A DNA stretch of 64,000 nucleotides from Gadus chalcogrammus (GCF_026213295.1 NC_079415.1:25908612-25972611); one strand, 5' to 3'; shown: positions 22,081-33,785, counted from the stretch's first letter. A program made the numbers and translations. Notes: generated from the letters alone by a model not told the origin.

Positions 22081-22500
22081 GCTAGGATGGGGGTTACATG
22101 ATCCTGCTTTCTGGATCCAGTCAGCAGCCTTGCTGCGGAGTTCTGGACCAACTGAAGGCGAGAGAGGTTTGATTGAGGGAGTCCTTGGTAAAGGGAGTTG
22201 CAGTAATCCAGCCGTGATGTGATTAAGGCGTGTATTACTATTTCCAGATGTGAGATGATAAATGGGGTTTCATCTTGGCAATGACTCTGAGCTGGTAAAA
22301 ACTGCTCTTGACTACAGCAGCAATTTGCTTGTCAAAGCAGAAATTTGAATCGAAGATGACACCCAGGTTTCTGGAGTTGGGTTTGACGTAGGGGAGAGAA
22401 TACCTAAATCAGCCACGCGAGGGGCTTTAGATTTGGAAGGGCCAAAAATAATGACTTCAGTTATGTCATTAATAATTTGGAGGAAGTTACTACCCGTCGT
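22081..22500 (-). pseudogene. L2-like LINE, reverse-transcriptase C-terminal fragment
   Basis: The minus strand encodes [53 protein letters not shown] and [18 protein letters not shown], typical of the thumb/C-terminal part of L2-like ORF2, with a few frame breaks. It stops at HVTPIL, before the usual 3' end. It is separated from its N-terminal RT part (23577-23830, also minus) by an endonuclease segment in the opposite orientation. Confidence 0.8.
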
Positions 22501-22504
22501 CCAC

Positions 22505-23576
22505 TGCCAAGAGGTGTTGCTTCATCCAGCAGCAAATTGAACTTTTTAATGCCCAATCAATCAGCAACAAATCCTGCCTAATACATGATCATATACTGGA
22601 TAATGTCTGGATTTTATGTGCATCACAGAGACCTGGCACCAACCTACTTTCTCCTCCTTAAATGAGAGCTGTCCCCCAGGATATAGCTACCTCCAGAAAG
22701 CCCGCAGTACAGGTCGTGGTGGCGGCCTGTCGGTCATCCATCGCAGTGATCTGGAGTTATCTCTGCAGCCCCTGCCTGAACTCTCTTCATTTGAATGCCT
22801 TGCTTTTAAATGTAAGCCCCCTTCCTCTGTGCTGTTCCTCCTTATTTACCGACCACCAAAACCGAACACATTTTTCATCCCTGAGATGTCAAATCTTCTC
22901 ACAACTTTCTGCACATCCTCTGCCGACGTTATCATTTTAGGTGATATGAACATCCACGTCCATACCCCCTCCTGCCGCTTTGCTGCTGAATTTCTTCAGC
23001 TATTGGACTGCTTTAATTTAAAGCAACTTGTTGATGTCCCCACACACACCAGGGGGCACACTTTGGACCTGGTCATCACAAACTCTGCCCCTCTCACAAA
23101 CCTGCAGGTGTATGACCTTGGTGTCTCTGACCACAAGATCATTTCTATGGAGTTGCCATCCTCATCCAGCCTCTCCAAGCCTAGACGAAATATCAGTTTT
23201 AGAAATCTCAAAAACATTAACCAAGAACACCTGTCAGCAGACTTTCAGCATCTCTCCACACTTTTCTCATCAGCCGACGAAGCAGTGGACTACTACAACA
23301 GCCATCTGAGTAGCCTCCTGGATCACCATGCACCTGTTAAAACCAGAGCAGTCACCTTCACCCGCCCAGCTCCCTGGTTTTCAGATGGGCTGCGGAAGAT
23401 GAAGGCAGCAGGGCGAGTCCTTGAGCGGCGATACAAAACATCTGGCCTCACTGTTCACAATCAAATCTACCGGGAGCACCAACTACAGTATTCAAAGTCC
23501 CTTAAAGAGGCAAGGTCACTTTTTTACTCTGACGCCATCAGAAACAATCCAGGAAACTCCAAATCTCGGCATGGTT
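22505..23576 (+). pseudogene. L2-like LINE, apurinic endonuclease domain, inverted segment
   Basis: The open stretch from 22616 encodes an APE-type endonuclease that nicks target DNA for LINE integration. Visible active-site motifs are ITETW near the start, LIYRPPK, ILGDMNIHV, DLVITN and SDHKIISMEL. Upstream coding FNAQSISNKSC joins after a frameshift near 22610. The linker toward RT (ARSLFYSDAI) ends at about 23565, where the frame runs into opposite-strand RT sequence. The domain is therefore inverted relative to the RT fragments on both sides and cannot form a working ORF2. No ORF1 is present. Confidence 0.8.
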
Positions 23577-23830
23577 TAAAAATGGCAATAGTTGTGATAA
23601 AACTACCTTTTCCAGGATTTTTTCAAAAAATAGGTAATTTTGAGATGGGACAGTAGTTTCTTGGACATTTTGCATCCAGGTTATGTTTTTTAAGCAGTTG
23701 CTGGACAACTGCCTGCTTAAAACTTGCTGGAACAAAAAAGCAAGAGTTGAGGATGACCTGAATACTTGGGCCGATGGAGTTAAAGTCGTCTTTTTTATTT
23801 GGGAGGGGACGTCATCGTTGAGCTGAAGGC
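23577..23830 (-). pseudogene. L2-like LINE, N-terminal RT fragment
   Basis: The minus strand encodes the fingers region: SKILEKVVL-like motif (seen as FEKILEKVVLSQLLPFLNHAEI) preceded by a frameshifted NYxPIS stretch and a LSSSFKQAVV-like stretch. The catalytic palm that should follow is absent. Confidence 0.7.
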
Positions 23831-23919
23831 CTAACGCCTAAGTGATGCAGGGGAGTGACTGGTGATGAGGGGGATGATATATATATATATGCTTATATAT
23901 ACCCCTGTGTCTAGAGTCT

Positions 23920-23929
<10 letters not shown>

Positions 23930-23956
<27 letters not shown>

Positions 23957-24018
23957 CTCTCTCCTCTCTCTCTCTCTATCTATATATATATTATATATAT
24001 ATATATATATATTATATA
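23930..24018. repeat. (CT)n then (TA)n microsatellites
   Basis: A CT-rich run (about 23930-23976) continues into TA repeats (about 23977-24018), which border the hAT-like end at 24021. Confidence 0.9.
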
Positions 24019-24020
24019 TA

Positions 24021-24521
24021 CAGTGACGGCTGCTGGTGATTTTGGGTGGGTGGGCTAACGAATGCATTACATTTATCAATACTTCACAGGGCTCCAGACG
24101 CCATTAGGTCACCTTTATATCTCTGTTCATAACTTTCATATAATGTGAATGATTTTAAAACAAGAATAAGGTGTAGAGAAATGCGTGTCTCTATTTGAAG
24201 CACAATTATAAATAAAAATAAAAATAAGGTGTTTAAAGTGCTTCTCTGAGCTGAAATTGAACATTCCGAACTAAACCATTAAGCAAAAGAAAACTTTTTT
24301 TGTGCTTAAAGTATTAAACAATTAAAATGTTGACCGGTCTCCCTTTGCGCAAAATGCGGCTGTAGACGATCACACACTCTTTGGTAGAGACGTCTGTGTC
24401 GCCGTCAATCATTCAAGGACATGTATGTGGCGTTTCCGACGTCCGCAGCTGTCTTTTGCTTTAAGGTGTCGCCTATTACCGCAATGAATTGTGCACATGC
24501 CATCTCATCGCTATACGTCGG
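24021..24521. mobile_element. hAT-like element end and remnant
   Basis: It begins cagtgacggctgctggtgat, close to the cagtggcggctggtgg terminus of the TTF-type hAT at 55429-56578. On the minus strand 24360-24510 gives a broken hydrophobic frame (MACAQFIAVIGDTLKA) that may be transposase. No right end was found. Confidence 0.4.
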
Positions 24522-24960
24522 CAGGGCCGGCGCTCGGCATAGGCGAGCTAGGCGACCGCCTAGGGTGACAAATGCGTTGGGGGCGCCCTCTGGTGGCGCC
24601 CTTAATTAGCCAATTCAAATATACGATGCAAACGGAGAAGGGAGGGGGCGCGGAATTGCAACTCCTCTTTGGCAAGGTTGTATGCAACATTAAATTTGAT
24701 AATTTCCGATTGCTCAGAGAACCTTATTGTTACTGCCTGTCGCTGAAATGCAGCTGGGAGAGGGGCAACTTTCTCTACACACGTAATGTTGGGTTATTTA
24801 GACATATGCTTTTTTAATGTTTCGATTCGAAACATTGTTGACCCGCTTACAAATGCACTATTACCGGCCATATTCTGACCTTACTCCTGACAGTAAAAGC
24901 AGTGCTTTCCGTAATGCACTGTGTAATAATAAAATGTTACATAGATGAGTCAGCCTTTAA
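24522..24960. mobile_element. Second hAT-like end (cagggccggcgct)
   Basis: Starts cagggccggcgctcggcata, then ctaggcgaccgcctagg and gggggcgccctctggtggcgccc, a GC-rich hAT-style terminus. Coding and right end are not identified. Confidence 0.4.
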
Positions 24961-25004
24961 TTAATTTGTGTGACAGAGGTCCAAGGTCCAAGGTCAGCCT
25001 TTGG

Positions 25005-25290
25005 CTAAACTAATTTAGCCCAAATGGGAAGCATATGAAGGGGGCGCGTCAGGGCACCTGTCAATCAAACGTCAATGGAAGCTTACGCTACTGTGCTTGG
25101 GCTAAATTAAAATAGTCCAAATGGGGGTGTGTCACGACACCTGTCAATCATAATGAAATGGCCGCTTACGCTACTGTGTTTGGGCTGAATGACTTTAGCC
25201 CAAATGGGAAGCATATGAAGGGGGCGTGTCACGATACCTGTCAATCAAAATTTTGTTGAATCTTACGCTATTCCGCTTGGGCTGAATACA
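25005..25290. repeat. Tandem repeat, three units of about 100 bp
   Basis: Each unit has tttagcccaaatgggaagcatatgaagggggcg, gtca(c/g)g(g/a)(c/t)acctgtcaatca and cttacgctactgtg(c/t)ttgggct. The units differ by several substitutions. No coding. Confidence 0.8.
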
Positions 25291-25480
25291 TGTAGCCCAT
25301 TCACAGGAAAAAACCAAGATATATCATATATCCTGGTGTTTTCTGTCACTTTTTGGTGCTGTTGCACCAAAAAAAGTGTATCGCTATCTCTCTCTCTATA
25401 ATGTCAATACAGCTTGACAGATTTCCATCTATCAAGCTGTGGCTCTGTCAAGCATGCATCCTGAATCCACACACACACAC

Positions 25481-26029
25481 TGTCACGGTCTGTCCGTCAT
25501 GCCCCTTTCACCCTCGCAGCTGGGCTGCGTCAGGTGGTTAGTGGAGCCTTTAAGTTGGCTGAACACTGTTCACCTGTTGCCAGATTGTCTTCGCTGTTAG
25601 GTTCATGCAAGTCTCTCCAGCTATTCGCCTGTCTCCTGTTCCCGGTTTCCCGATCCTGCCTGTCCTCGACTACGTTCCCCGCCTCGTCCTACTGGACCCT
25701 CGTTCGCCTGTCTCCTGTCCCGGCTTCCCGACCCTGCCTGTCCCCGACTACGTTCCCCGTCTCGTCCTTCTGGATCCTTGTTCGCCTGTCTCCTGTCCCG
25801 GCTTCCCGACCCTGCCAGTCCCCGACTACTTCCCCGTCTCGTCCCTCTGGATCCTCGTTCGCCTGTCTTCTGCCCCGGTTTCCCGATCCTGCCTGCCCCC
25901 GACTACGTTCTCCGCCCCGTCCCCGTTGATTTGCTTGACGAAGTAAAGATCGGAATATCATTGTGTTTGCTTGTCTCTGCGTCGTGCTTTTGGGTTCTAA
26001 TCTGCCAGTCTCCTCAGTGAAGCGTGACA
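25481..26029 (+). mobile_element. 5' LTR of Ty3/Gypsy element, 549 bp
   Basis: Begins TGTCACG and ends CGTGACA, 7-bp perfect inverted ends. Within it, 25628-25935 holds about four tandem units of about 80 bp (gactacgttccccg...ctcgttcgcctgtctcctg). Gag follows directly. No 3' LTR is present, so LTR divergence cannot date the insertion. Confidence 0.8.
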
Positions 26030-26047
26030 GTACAATCTGGCCACAAC

Positions 26048-26950
26048 ATGAACCCAGCCGACTCAGATTCTTTCCAGAACGAACTACAGGCGCAAGGCAG
26101 CGTCCTGCAATGCCATGACCAACAACTTACCACCATGGCGGAGGGTCTGCAGACGCTGGTCGCTCGCCACGAGAGCAGCATGGAATCGGTCCGGGATCAC
26201 TTGCGGAGGTTACCCGTCGCCGCTCCTCATCCCGGTTCCTCTTCGACGTCTGAGGCTCGTGTGCCCCCTCCGGAGCGCTGCTCCGGGGCTCCTGGTTCTT
26301 GCCGCCCCTTCCTGGTGCAGTGCTCCCTCTCCTTTGAACTCCAACCCTCAGCCTTTCCCACTGAGCGGTCCCGGGTGGCTTACATTGTCTCTCTGCTCAC
26401 CGGAAGAGCCAGGGACTGGGAACTGCCGAATGGGAGAGGGACTCGCCTATCTGCGCTTCGGTTAGTGCTTTCTCTACGGAGCTCCGTAAGGTTTTGATCA
26501 TGAGACTCCGGGTAGGGAGGCAGCTCGGGGGTTGCTGAATCTAACCCAAGGTGGGAGAATCGTCGCGGACTATGCTATCGAGTTCCGCACTATCGCGGCT
26601 GGAACGCCCCCTCCCTCCTAGACAATTTCTACCATGGGCTCTCCGGCCGCATCAAGGATGAGCTGGCAGCCCGGGATCTCCCTACTGACCTGGACCACCT
26701 GGTAGCCTTTGCCGTTCGCATTGACGGACGTCTCAGGGAACGGTGGAGGGAGAGAGCCCAGGTTTTAGTCTCTCCAGCGCCGCCCCGTTCTCCGCGAGAT
26801 CCCCAGCCGCCCCAACTTCTCAGCACGCCCCTAGTGGCTCACCTGAGCCTATGCAGCTGGGTCGGTCTCAGCTATCCATGGAGGAGAGGCAGTGCCGTTT
26901 ACGTGCGAACCAATGCATGTACTGCGGTCAGGATGGCCATTTTGTTTAGA
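26048..26950 (+). pseudogene. Ty3/Gypsy gag, broken
   Basis: The ATG at 26048 starts MNPADSDSFQNELQAQ, a capsid-type gag with a coiled N terminus and a retrotransposon-gag core (YIVSLLTGRARDWE). The frame breaks near 26430-26497, then continues in other frames through FYHGLSGRIKDELAARDL to a zinc knuckle near 26920 ([10 protein letters not shown]). A stop follows immediately, before the last cysteine of C-x2-C-x4-H-x4-C. Gag proteins of this group package element RNA. Several frame shifts and this stop mean no gag can be made from this copy. Confidence 0.85.
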
Positions 26951-26966
26951 CTTGTCCAGTAAAAGG

Positions 26967-29813
26967 CAGGGCTCACCAGTCATCCAGAGGGCACTGGTGG
27001 GTCGGACCGTGAACTTTGAAATGCCCTCTCGACCTCTGCTCCAGGCTCGTTTCCACTACTCCGGGCAGGACCACACATTCAGTGTCCTCATTGACTCCGG
27101 TGCCGACGCCAATCTCATGGACATGTCGCTGGCCACCCAACTGGAGATTGGTCGCGAGCTCCTGGAGAAACCCATCCTCGCCACGGCCCTTGACGGCCGT
27201 CTTCTTTGCCAGGTTACCCATCGATCAGTCCCCCTCCAAATGAGCATGTCAGGTAATCACACCGAGACACTTGCCTTTCACCTCATTCACTCTCCACAAC
27301 CCAAGTCATACTGGGGTATCCTTGGTTAAGAAGACACAATCCACACATAGACTGGTCTACAGGAACCATCCTACAGTGGAGTTCACACTGTCATGCTGTC
27401 TGTCTTAAAGCTGCATTTTCGTCTGCTCCTAGTCCGCCTGCCCTTTCAGATTTTCCAGACCTGTCTAGTGTTCCTGGGGAATACCTGGATCTAAAAGAGG
27501 TCTTCAATAAGACCCGGGCCACCTCTTTGCCACCTCATCGACCGTACGACTGTGCCATTGACTTGCTTCCTGGCATGTCGCCCCCTAGAGGAGGGCTCTA
27601 CTCCTTGTCTGCTCCGGAAAACAGAGCCATGGAGCAGTACATCCAGGGGTCACTGGCAGCAGGGGTCATCCGGCCTTCCTCGTCTCCTGCTGGAGCGGGG
27701 TTTTTCTTTGTTTCGAAGAAAGACAAGTCCCTGAGGCCGTGTATTGACTACAGGGGGCTCAACAACATAACCGTCAAGAACAGGTACCTCCTACCGCTCA
27801 TCTCATCAGGCTTTGAACTTTTGCAAGGGGCCACCATCTTCTCTAAGCTCGATCTCCGAAACGCCTATCACCTCGTACGCATCAGTGAGGGGGATGAGTG
27901 GAAGACGGCTTTCAATACACCTAGTGGACACTATGAATACTTGGTCATGCCGTTTGGACTCACCAATGCTCCGGCGGTGTTCCAAGGTCTGTTAAACGAT
28001 GTGCTTCGGGATATGCTCAACATCTTTGTGTTCGTCTATCTGGATGATATTCTAATTTTCTCTAAGACCAAACAGGATCATGTGCAGCACGGGTGCTGCA
28101 GAGACTCCTGGAGAACCAGCTGTTCGTCAAGGCCGAGAAGTGTGAGTTCCATGTCCCAGAGGTATCGTTCCTCGGGTTCATCGTCGGTACAGGGAATGTT
28201 CAGATGGATCCGGCCAAGACGAGAGCAGTAACGGGTTGGTCCACTCCCTCAAACCGCAAGGAACTTCAGCGGTTCCTTGGGTTCGCTAATTTCTACCGGC
28301 GATTTATCAGGAACTACAGCTCGGTGGCAGCCCCCCTCACGGCACTCACCTCCCTGAGCGTCCCCTTCCGGTGGTCATCGGTGGCCGAGAGGGCGTTCGG
28401 TGAGTTAAAGGAATGCTTCACTTCTGCTCCCATTCTCGTCTTCCCAGATCCAGGCCGTCAATTCATCGTGGAGGTGGATGCCTCTGACACGGGGGTGGGA
28501 GCTGTCCTCTCGCAACGATCGGTCAGGGACCAGAAGGTCCACCCATGCGCTTTCTTCTCCCGCAAACTGTCTCCGGCGGAGAGGAATTATGACATTGGGA
28601 ATCGGGAATTACTGGTGGTGAAACTGGCCCTTGAGGAGTGGAGACACTGGTTGGAAGGGGCAGAGCTACCGTTTGTGGTCTGGGCAGATCACAAGAACCT
28701 GGAATACATCCGTTCAGCCAAGCGTCTGACTTTCAGGCAAGCCAGGTGGGCTCTTTTCTTTAACCAATTTGATTTTTCTCTTTCATACCGCCCAGGTTCC
28801 AAGAACCTTAAGCCAGACGCCCTATCCCGGCAGTACCAACCCGACGCGTTGTCCTCCCAGCCGGAGAATATTCTCCCTTCAACCTGTGTCATCGGGACAG
28901 TCACCTGGGAGGTGGAGGAAAAGGTCCGCTCCCTGACGGAGCATCCTGCTCCAAGCTCTTGTCCCAGTGGTCGTTTGTTTGTCTCTGCTAGTCTCCGCTC
29001 ACAGGTTCTTCAGTGGGGTCATTCCTCCCGCCTTGCTTGTCATCCTGGGGTGAGGCGCACCCTGGCTCTGCTGCTCAGCGGTTTTGGTGGCCGTCTATGC
29101 AAGAGGATACCCAGGAGTTCGTCGCTGCCTGTCCAACGTGTTCCCAGTGCAAGGCCTCACATCAAGCCCCGCCCGGTCTCCTCCAACCCCTACCGATTCC
29201 ACATCGCCCCTGGTCACATATCACTTTGGACTTTGTCACTGGACTACCTGCCTCTCATGGTAACACTGTCATCCTCACTGCTGTGGACCGTTTCTCTAAG
29301 ACGGCGCCTTTAATCCCTTTACCCAAATTACCCACCGCCAGAGACACTGCAGAAATTATGTTAAAACATGTGTTCCGCCTACATGGACTACCTTGTGACG
29401 TGGTCTCAGACCGAGGGCCACAATTTACCTCTCGTTTTTGGTCTGAGTTTTGTACCCTCCTAGGAGCCAAGGTCAGTCTGTCATCTGGATTCCACCCACA
29501 AACCAATGGTCAAGCTGAACGCATGAACCAGGAGATGGAGACTGCTCTGCGCTGTCTCGCCTCTCGCAACCCATCCTCCTGGTCCAAACATCTCCTGTGG
29601 GTGGAGTATGCCCACAACACCCTTCCCAGTTCGGCCACTGGCCTCTCTCCCTTCCAGTGCTCCAGGGGTTCCAGCCACCCCTCTTTCCCGAGCAAGAACG
29701 TGAGGCCAGGGTTCCCTCCGTCCAGGCGTTTATTCTGAGATGCCGACACACCTGGAGGCAGGCTCGCTCGGTTCTTCTCCGCAACTCCTGCTACCGACGG
29801 TCCGCCAACCGAT
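26967..29813 (+). pseudogene. Ty3/Gypsy pol: protease, RT, RNase H, partial integrase
   Basis: Order protease-RT-RNase H-integrase, the Ty3/Gypsy order. Protease: LIDSGAD near 27090, stopping at 27329. RT about 27520-28090: [41 protein letters not shown] and the catalytic YLDD; then a frameshift near 28090 into RT thumb and RNase H ([38 protein letters not shown]). A second frameshift near 29050 leads to integrase with a zinc HHCC (H..H in [17 protein letters not shown]) and D,D,E in [16 protein letters not shown] and [10 protein letters not shown]. The homology ends abruptly at 29813, before any chromodomain or 3' LTR. Disabled element. Confidence 0.9.
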
Positions 29814-31500
29814 GGTATGTAACCATTGAGCCTTGCTAAGCAGGACAAATAAAGTTTAACCAGCAACAAAAAGGCATTTATGTCATTTCTATGTGCTTTT
29901 GCACATTGTCAGTACTATTCCTTAATCCGTGCTACATATGTGGGGGTCAAAGTTTATCGATCAAAGTCTGGAAAATAAATATTTGTTCAGCAGGTTTTAA
30001 GTGTTTCTGAACCTCCGATATCTTTTCCAGTTTTGTCAAGATTGACCTCATGTCTAAACACTGCTTCCCATTTTGTTTTTTAACCAATCTGCTCAGCTAC
30101 TGGTGTGTGTGTGTTAAGTGTTTGTGTATGTGTGTATATGTGTGTGTGTTTAGCTTATGTGTGTGTGTATTTTAGTTAGTGTGTGACTGTGTTAATTGTG
30201 TTTGAGTGTGTGCGTGTTTAGTCTTTGTATGCGTGTGTGTGAGTGTGTTAAGTGTGTATGTTGTGTATGTTTGTGAGTGTGTGTGAGTGTGCATGTGTGT
30301 ATGAAGCAGCTACGACCACCGTTAGGCTTGGCTCCTGGGGCCTCTCTCTTCCAGGGATAAGGTGGTTCTAATCTTTCCCCCTGCCGGCCCCCGGGGTCTT
30401 GGCAGTGTAAGGACTTGTCGGGGGGCTTCACAGGTCCCCACGCCGGCCACAGAGGGGTCACATCCCCGGCTTGATTCTATTATCCATATCATGTTGTATC
30501 CAGGTAAAGCTGGCCAAAAGTAATCCCCTTCTCACCTTGGCGCATGTTTTACGCCCATCAGAAAGCCTGTCAACTACCGGTAATGCTAGCCCCTCTTAAC
30601 ACGTCAATCCAGGATTTTGTGTGTTTGTGTGTATGTGTGTATAAGTGTGTGTGAATGTGTATATGTGTGTGTGTGTGTGCATGTGTATACGTGTTGGTTT
30701 GAGTGTGTGTGTATGTGTGTGTGTGTTTGAATGTGTGTGGTGTGTTTGTATGTGTGTGCGTGTGTCTACATGTGCATGTGTTTGTGTATGTGTGTGAGTA
30801 TGTGCTCTCCAACTCCTCTCCCACCCACGTTAGTGCGGTGTCGTGGTGACTAGCACATATGCAGTGCTAAATATAGTGCTTTAAAAGCAGCAACGCTTCC
30901 TGGAAAGGGAAAAAATTATGACTGCATTACCCATCACCCACTGCTCCTGACAAAAAAAAAAGGAGAAAGAATTATCTCTTCTGATCCGACTCCCTGGCCG
31001 GGATGCGTCTGTACCGCTATGGGCAGAATGGGAGCACTGCTATTAGATGTTTTTTTGGGGGGGGACAAAGGGGGAGAGGGGGGGTGGGGTATACAATAAC
31101 CCCCACTTTTTTTTAGAACCTGACACCATCCTATCCTCCCGCCTCCTGTTATATTTTAATGACTTCACAATTCCAAGCAGAGCATAACTCCACACAATGT
31201 ATGTGGAGTGCGTTACATTTGTTATACTGCGAATCATAGGGCCACAGGCTCAATCAAAATTGTGTAACCTCATTCGTTAGTAGATGAGTGAATTAACTGA
31301 CATTTATTTGATTAAAATCCTTTGGAGATCTTCGAGATTGCCACTTTTAGAAACCAATTATCTGAGCGATTAATTAACTATTTAATTAACAAGCTGCAGC
31401 TGTTCACCTATCAGCCTTATCGGGGCGATTACGGAGGAATTTGCATATCCATCGTTAACATCTGTAAACTTCAGCCAATCAGAATGCCTTTTTTTTGTAG
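29814..31500. other. No gene; degenerate (TG)n tracts
   Basis: Degenerate TG-rich stretches at about 30100-30310 and 30618-30810. Between them a GC-rich block (30310-30470) of unknown identity. Poly-G near 31050-31085. Open frames here come from the repeats. Confidence 0.6.
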
Positions 31501-31512
31501 GTGTTATTGACA

Positions 31513-31516
31513 CGCA

Positions 31517-31560
<44 letters not shown>

Positions 31561-31612
31561 ACACACACACACACCACACACTCACACTCACACTCACACT
31601 CACACACACATC
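31513..31612. repeat. (CA)n with (CACTCA)n tail
   Basis: CA repeats passing into cacactcacactcacactcaca. Confidence 0.95.
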
Positions 31613-32103
31613 GACATTTAGAGCATCTTGACATGAAATTATGTTTGTCATTCTGGACAGAACAAACTAAAGATAGAAGATGGAAGAAGTTATCTCAAGC
31701 CTATGTCTAAAATCGTTTTGGAGCATTACTCGATTTAATCATCAATCTTGTCACCACCAATCTCTGATCATGAAGCAATTATTTTCTTATTGGTTGGTTG
31801 ATGCTGCTCATTGTGAGAAAAACATGTATGTTTGTCTTCAAGGTAATCAGACCCTCCAGTATTTCGCGATGTTGCGATTTGCAACTTCAATGCAACATTT
31901 ACCAATCACCGCGAATTCAGGGCGGTGTCGCAATTTTATCCAACAAGCGCAACTTTCCCACAAATTTGACCAATCAGTGGTGACGTCTTGAACTGACGTC
32001 GGCAAACTACCTTCCGCCTTAGGGCCGTTACATAGTCGACGCGAGCAACGCGCGTAAACGACGCGAGTGACGCGAGCGACGCGCTTCCTTTCATAGTCTA
32101 CAC
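31613..32103. other. No gene; hAT-like end at 31850 and 'gacgcgag' cluster
   Basis: cagaccctccagtatttcgc at about 31850 resembles a hAT terminus; a related atcgcaacaaaaacc segment lies near 38410. At about 32035-32085, gacgcgagcaacgcgcg, gacgcgagtgacgcgagcgacgcgc repeats form a GC cluster of a MITE kind. Confidence 0.4.
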
Positions 32104-32616
32104 CAGTGGTTCCCAAACTGTGTGCCGTGAGGCAAGTCCAAGTGTGCCGTGGGATTTTGTGACAACCATAGCCTACTGCAATATAGTATACAACTATACA
32201 AAAATTATTTTAATTTACTATATACTACTTTGAATGCACTCATTCCATAATACAGAGGCAAACTCTTTATCTAAAAACTATTTAAAAAATCCTCAAAGAG
32301 GATCCCACATTTCGCTGTTCGCGCAGTTGCGCAGGTGGGAATTTAATTGTGACACATCAAAGGCAGTAGGTCAACACAACATTAAAACATAAACAAGAGG
32401 GAAAATGGAGCGCTTTTCGTGCGGAGCAAACCACCAACCACCAGTGCAGAGACTGCAGAGTCCGACAACCCACCGAAAGAAAAGCGCATCAGCTGCGCCA
32501 CAGGCAGCCAGTGAGCGCGCTATATATGCCGAACACCTTCAGACCTTAAAAGAGAGGTTTGAGCGCTATTTTCCACGTGTGGCGGACATCGAGGACAATG
32601 ACTGGATCCGCAACCC
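32104..32616 (+). pseudogene. hAT element remnant with ZBED5-like coding piece
   Basis: It starts cagtggttcccaaactgtgt, a hAT (Charlie-like) terminus. A frame from 32405 encodes MERFSCGANHQPP, then SERAIYAEHLQTLKERFERYF and DNDWIRNP. The last two phrases match the inner part of ZBED5-like hAT transposases, where HL..L...F.RYFP and DWIRNPF precede the dimerisation region. Most of the protein is missing. The coding is cut off exactly where the AACCCAGTCGCC core repeat begins (32612-32617), so the core inserted into or replaced the rest. Confidence 0.6.
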
Positions 32617-32756
32617 AGTCGCCAAGAAAAAACGTTGACGATGTACGTTTCCATGAACACTGGATACGTAGCATTTCAACGTAAAAAAGCGTGTTATACC
32701 TACAGTATCCACGTGTGCCGCTGTGGAGGCGGGTTTCGGGGTTTGGGTTTCACGGC
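32612..32756 (+). repeat. Core repeat, 'b' type
   Basis: Begins aacccagtcgccaagaaaaaacg, includes gaacactggatacgtagcatttcaacg and tataccta cagtatccacg, and runs to gcggcaaat. Sister copies: 38856-39030 (+) and 42844-42964 (-). It abuts LTR-like sequence here and at 42391-42843. Confidence 0.75.
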
Positions 32757-33166
32757 TTTCGCGGCAAATTGTGGACACGATTGTTTAGGGGGGGGGGGGG
32801 ACTGTTGTTGACCGGGGAGGGGGGGGGGGGAGAGACACGTTTGTTGAGGGGGGGGGAGACACGTTTGTAGGGGGGGGGCACGCTCGACAACGAGAGTTGG
32901 TTTTTATTGAACGCTCGACAACGAGAGTTGGTTTTTTTTTTTTTTAACACGGAACAGCTGCACGAAACGATGGTCACGTCACTCTCGGTGACGGTGTCGA
33001 CAATAATGAACACACGAACAATGTTAATAGAACAACACACAACCACATAACATCCCGAACCCATTAACCCCACTTAATCCTAACAACAAAACAAGTTAAC
33101 AAAAGCCCCATTTGTCAACTGAAAACCCCAATTCCCAGAATCCCCCGCGGCTCCGGAACACGGCGT
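32757..33166 (-). mobile_element. LTR-like repeat, copy 1, truncated
   Basis: On the minus strand it contains two aataaaaaccaactctcgttg-type signals, a control-like cgacaccgtcaccgagagtgacgtg block and ends in cgtgtccaca. Poly-C/G runs separate repeated aacaaacgtgtc motifs. The copy at 42391-42843 extends further to TGTGGCGACCAC, giving TG...CA ends. No coding or primer site is seen. Confidence 0.5.
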
Positions 33167-33169
33167 AGC

Positions 33170-33705
33170 TTATATTAATCTTTATTATCTGAATGGGAAA
33201 TGCAATATTTTAGGACAGATACACCATTAAACGCGTTTCAAATGACATTTCTAGCGAGAAATGTACATTTTCCTTACATAATCTTCAGTCAGTGAATGTG
33301 TATGATCTTTATTAATCTTTATTATCTGAATGGGAAATGCAATATTTTAGGACCGATTCACGTTAAACGTGTTTCTAATAACATTTCTAGCGAGAAATAT
33401 ACTTTTTACTTGCATAATCTTCAGTCAATGATTGTGTCTGATCTTTAGTTTTATAGTTATTAGGATTTGATCGGCTCGCTCGCATGTTTCAACGACGTCA
33501 GGTTGCTTTCGCTAAACTAGCAGCTCACGTGCTTCCTGCGTTTGTGTTATTAAACTGTTACTTTATGTAACTTTTAATGATATCATCTTGTTAGAAACAC
33601 GTATATCTGAGAGCCAACCCAGTCGCCAAAAGCATACCTACGTTGACAGTGTACGTTTCGTGAACACTGGATTACGTCGTATTTCAACATAAAATAGCGT
33701 GTTAT
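33170..33705 (+). repeat. Repeat block 'B', full copy with 'a'-type core
   Basis: Two tandem units of about 130 bp (ctttattatctgaatgggaaatgcaatattttagga..., catttctagcgagaaat..., cataatcttcagtca) are followed by cacgtgcttcctgcgt, gttactttatgtaac, gatatcatcttgttagaaacacg and the core (from 33616, aacccagtcgccaaaagcat). It recurs inverted at 41690-42245. Confidence 0.8.
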
Positions 33706-33785
33706 ACACACACACACACACGCACGCACACGCACAGACACACACACACAAGCACAGACACGCACGCACAGACACACAGACACAG

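Noticed and set aside
25534..25961. Overlapping frames of 90-131 aa
   Set aside because: Translations of the LTR's about 80-bp tandem repeats on both strands.
26030..26047. Primer-binding site after the Gypsy LTR
   Set aside because: gtacaatctggccacaac does not give a convincing tRNA complement.
32750..33073. 107-aa minus-strand frame with poly-proline
   Set aside because: Comes from the C/G runs of the LTR-like repeat.
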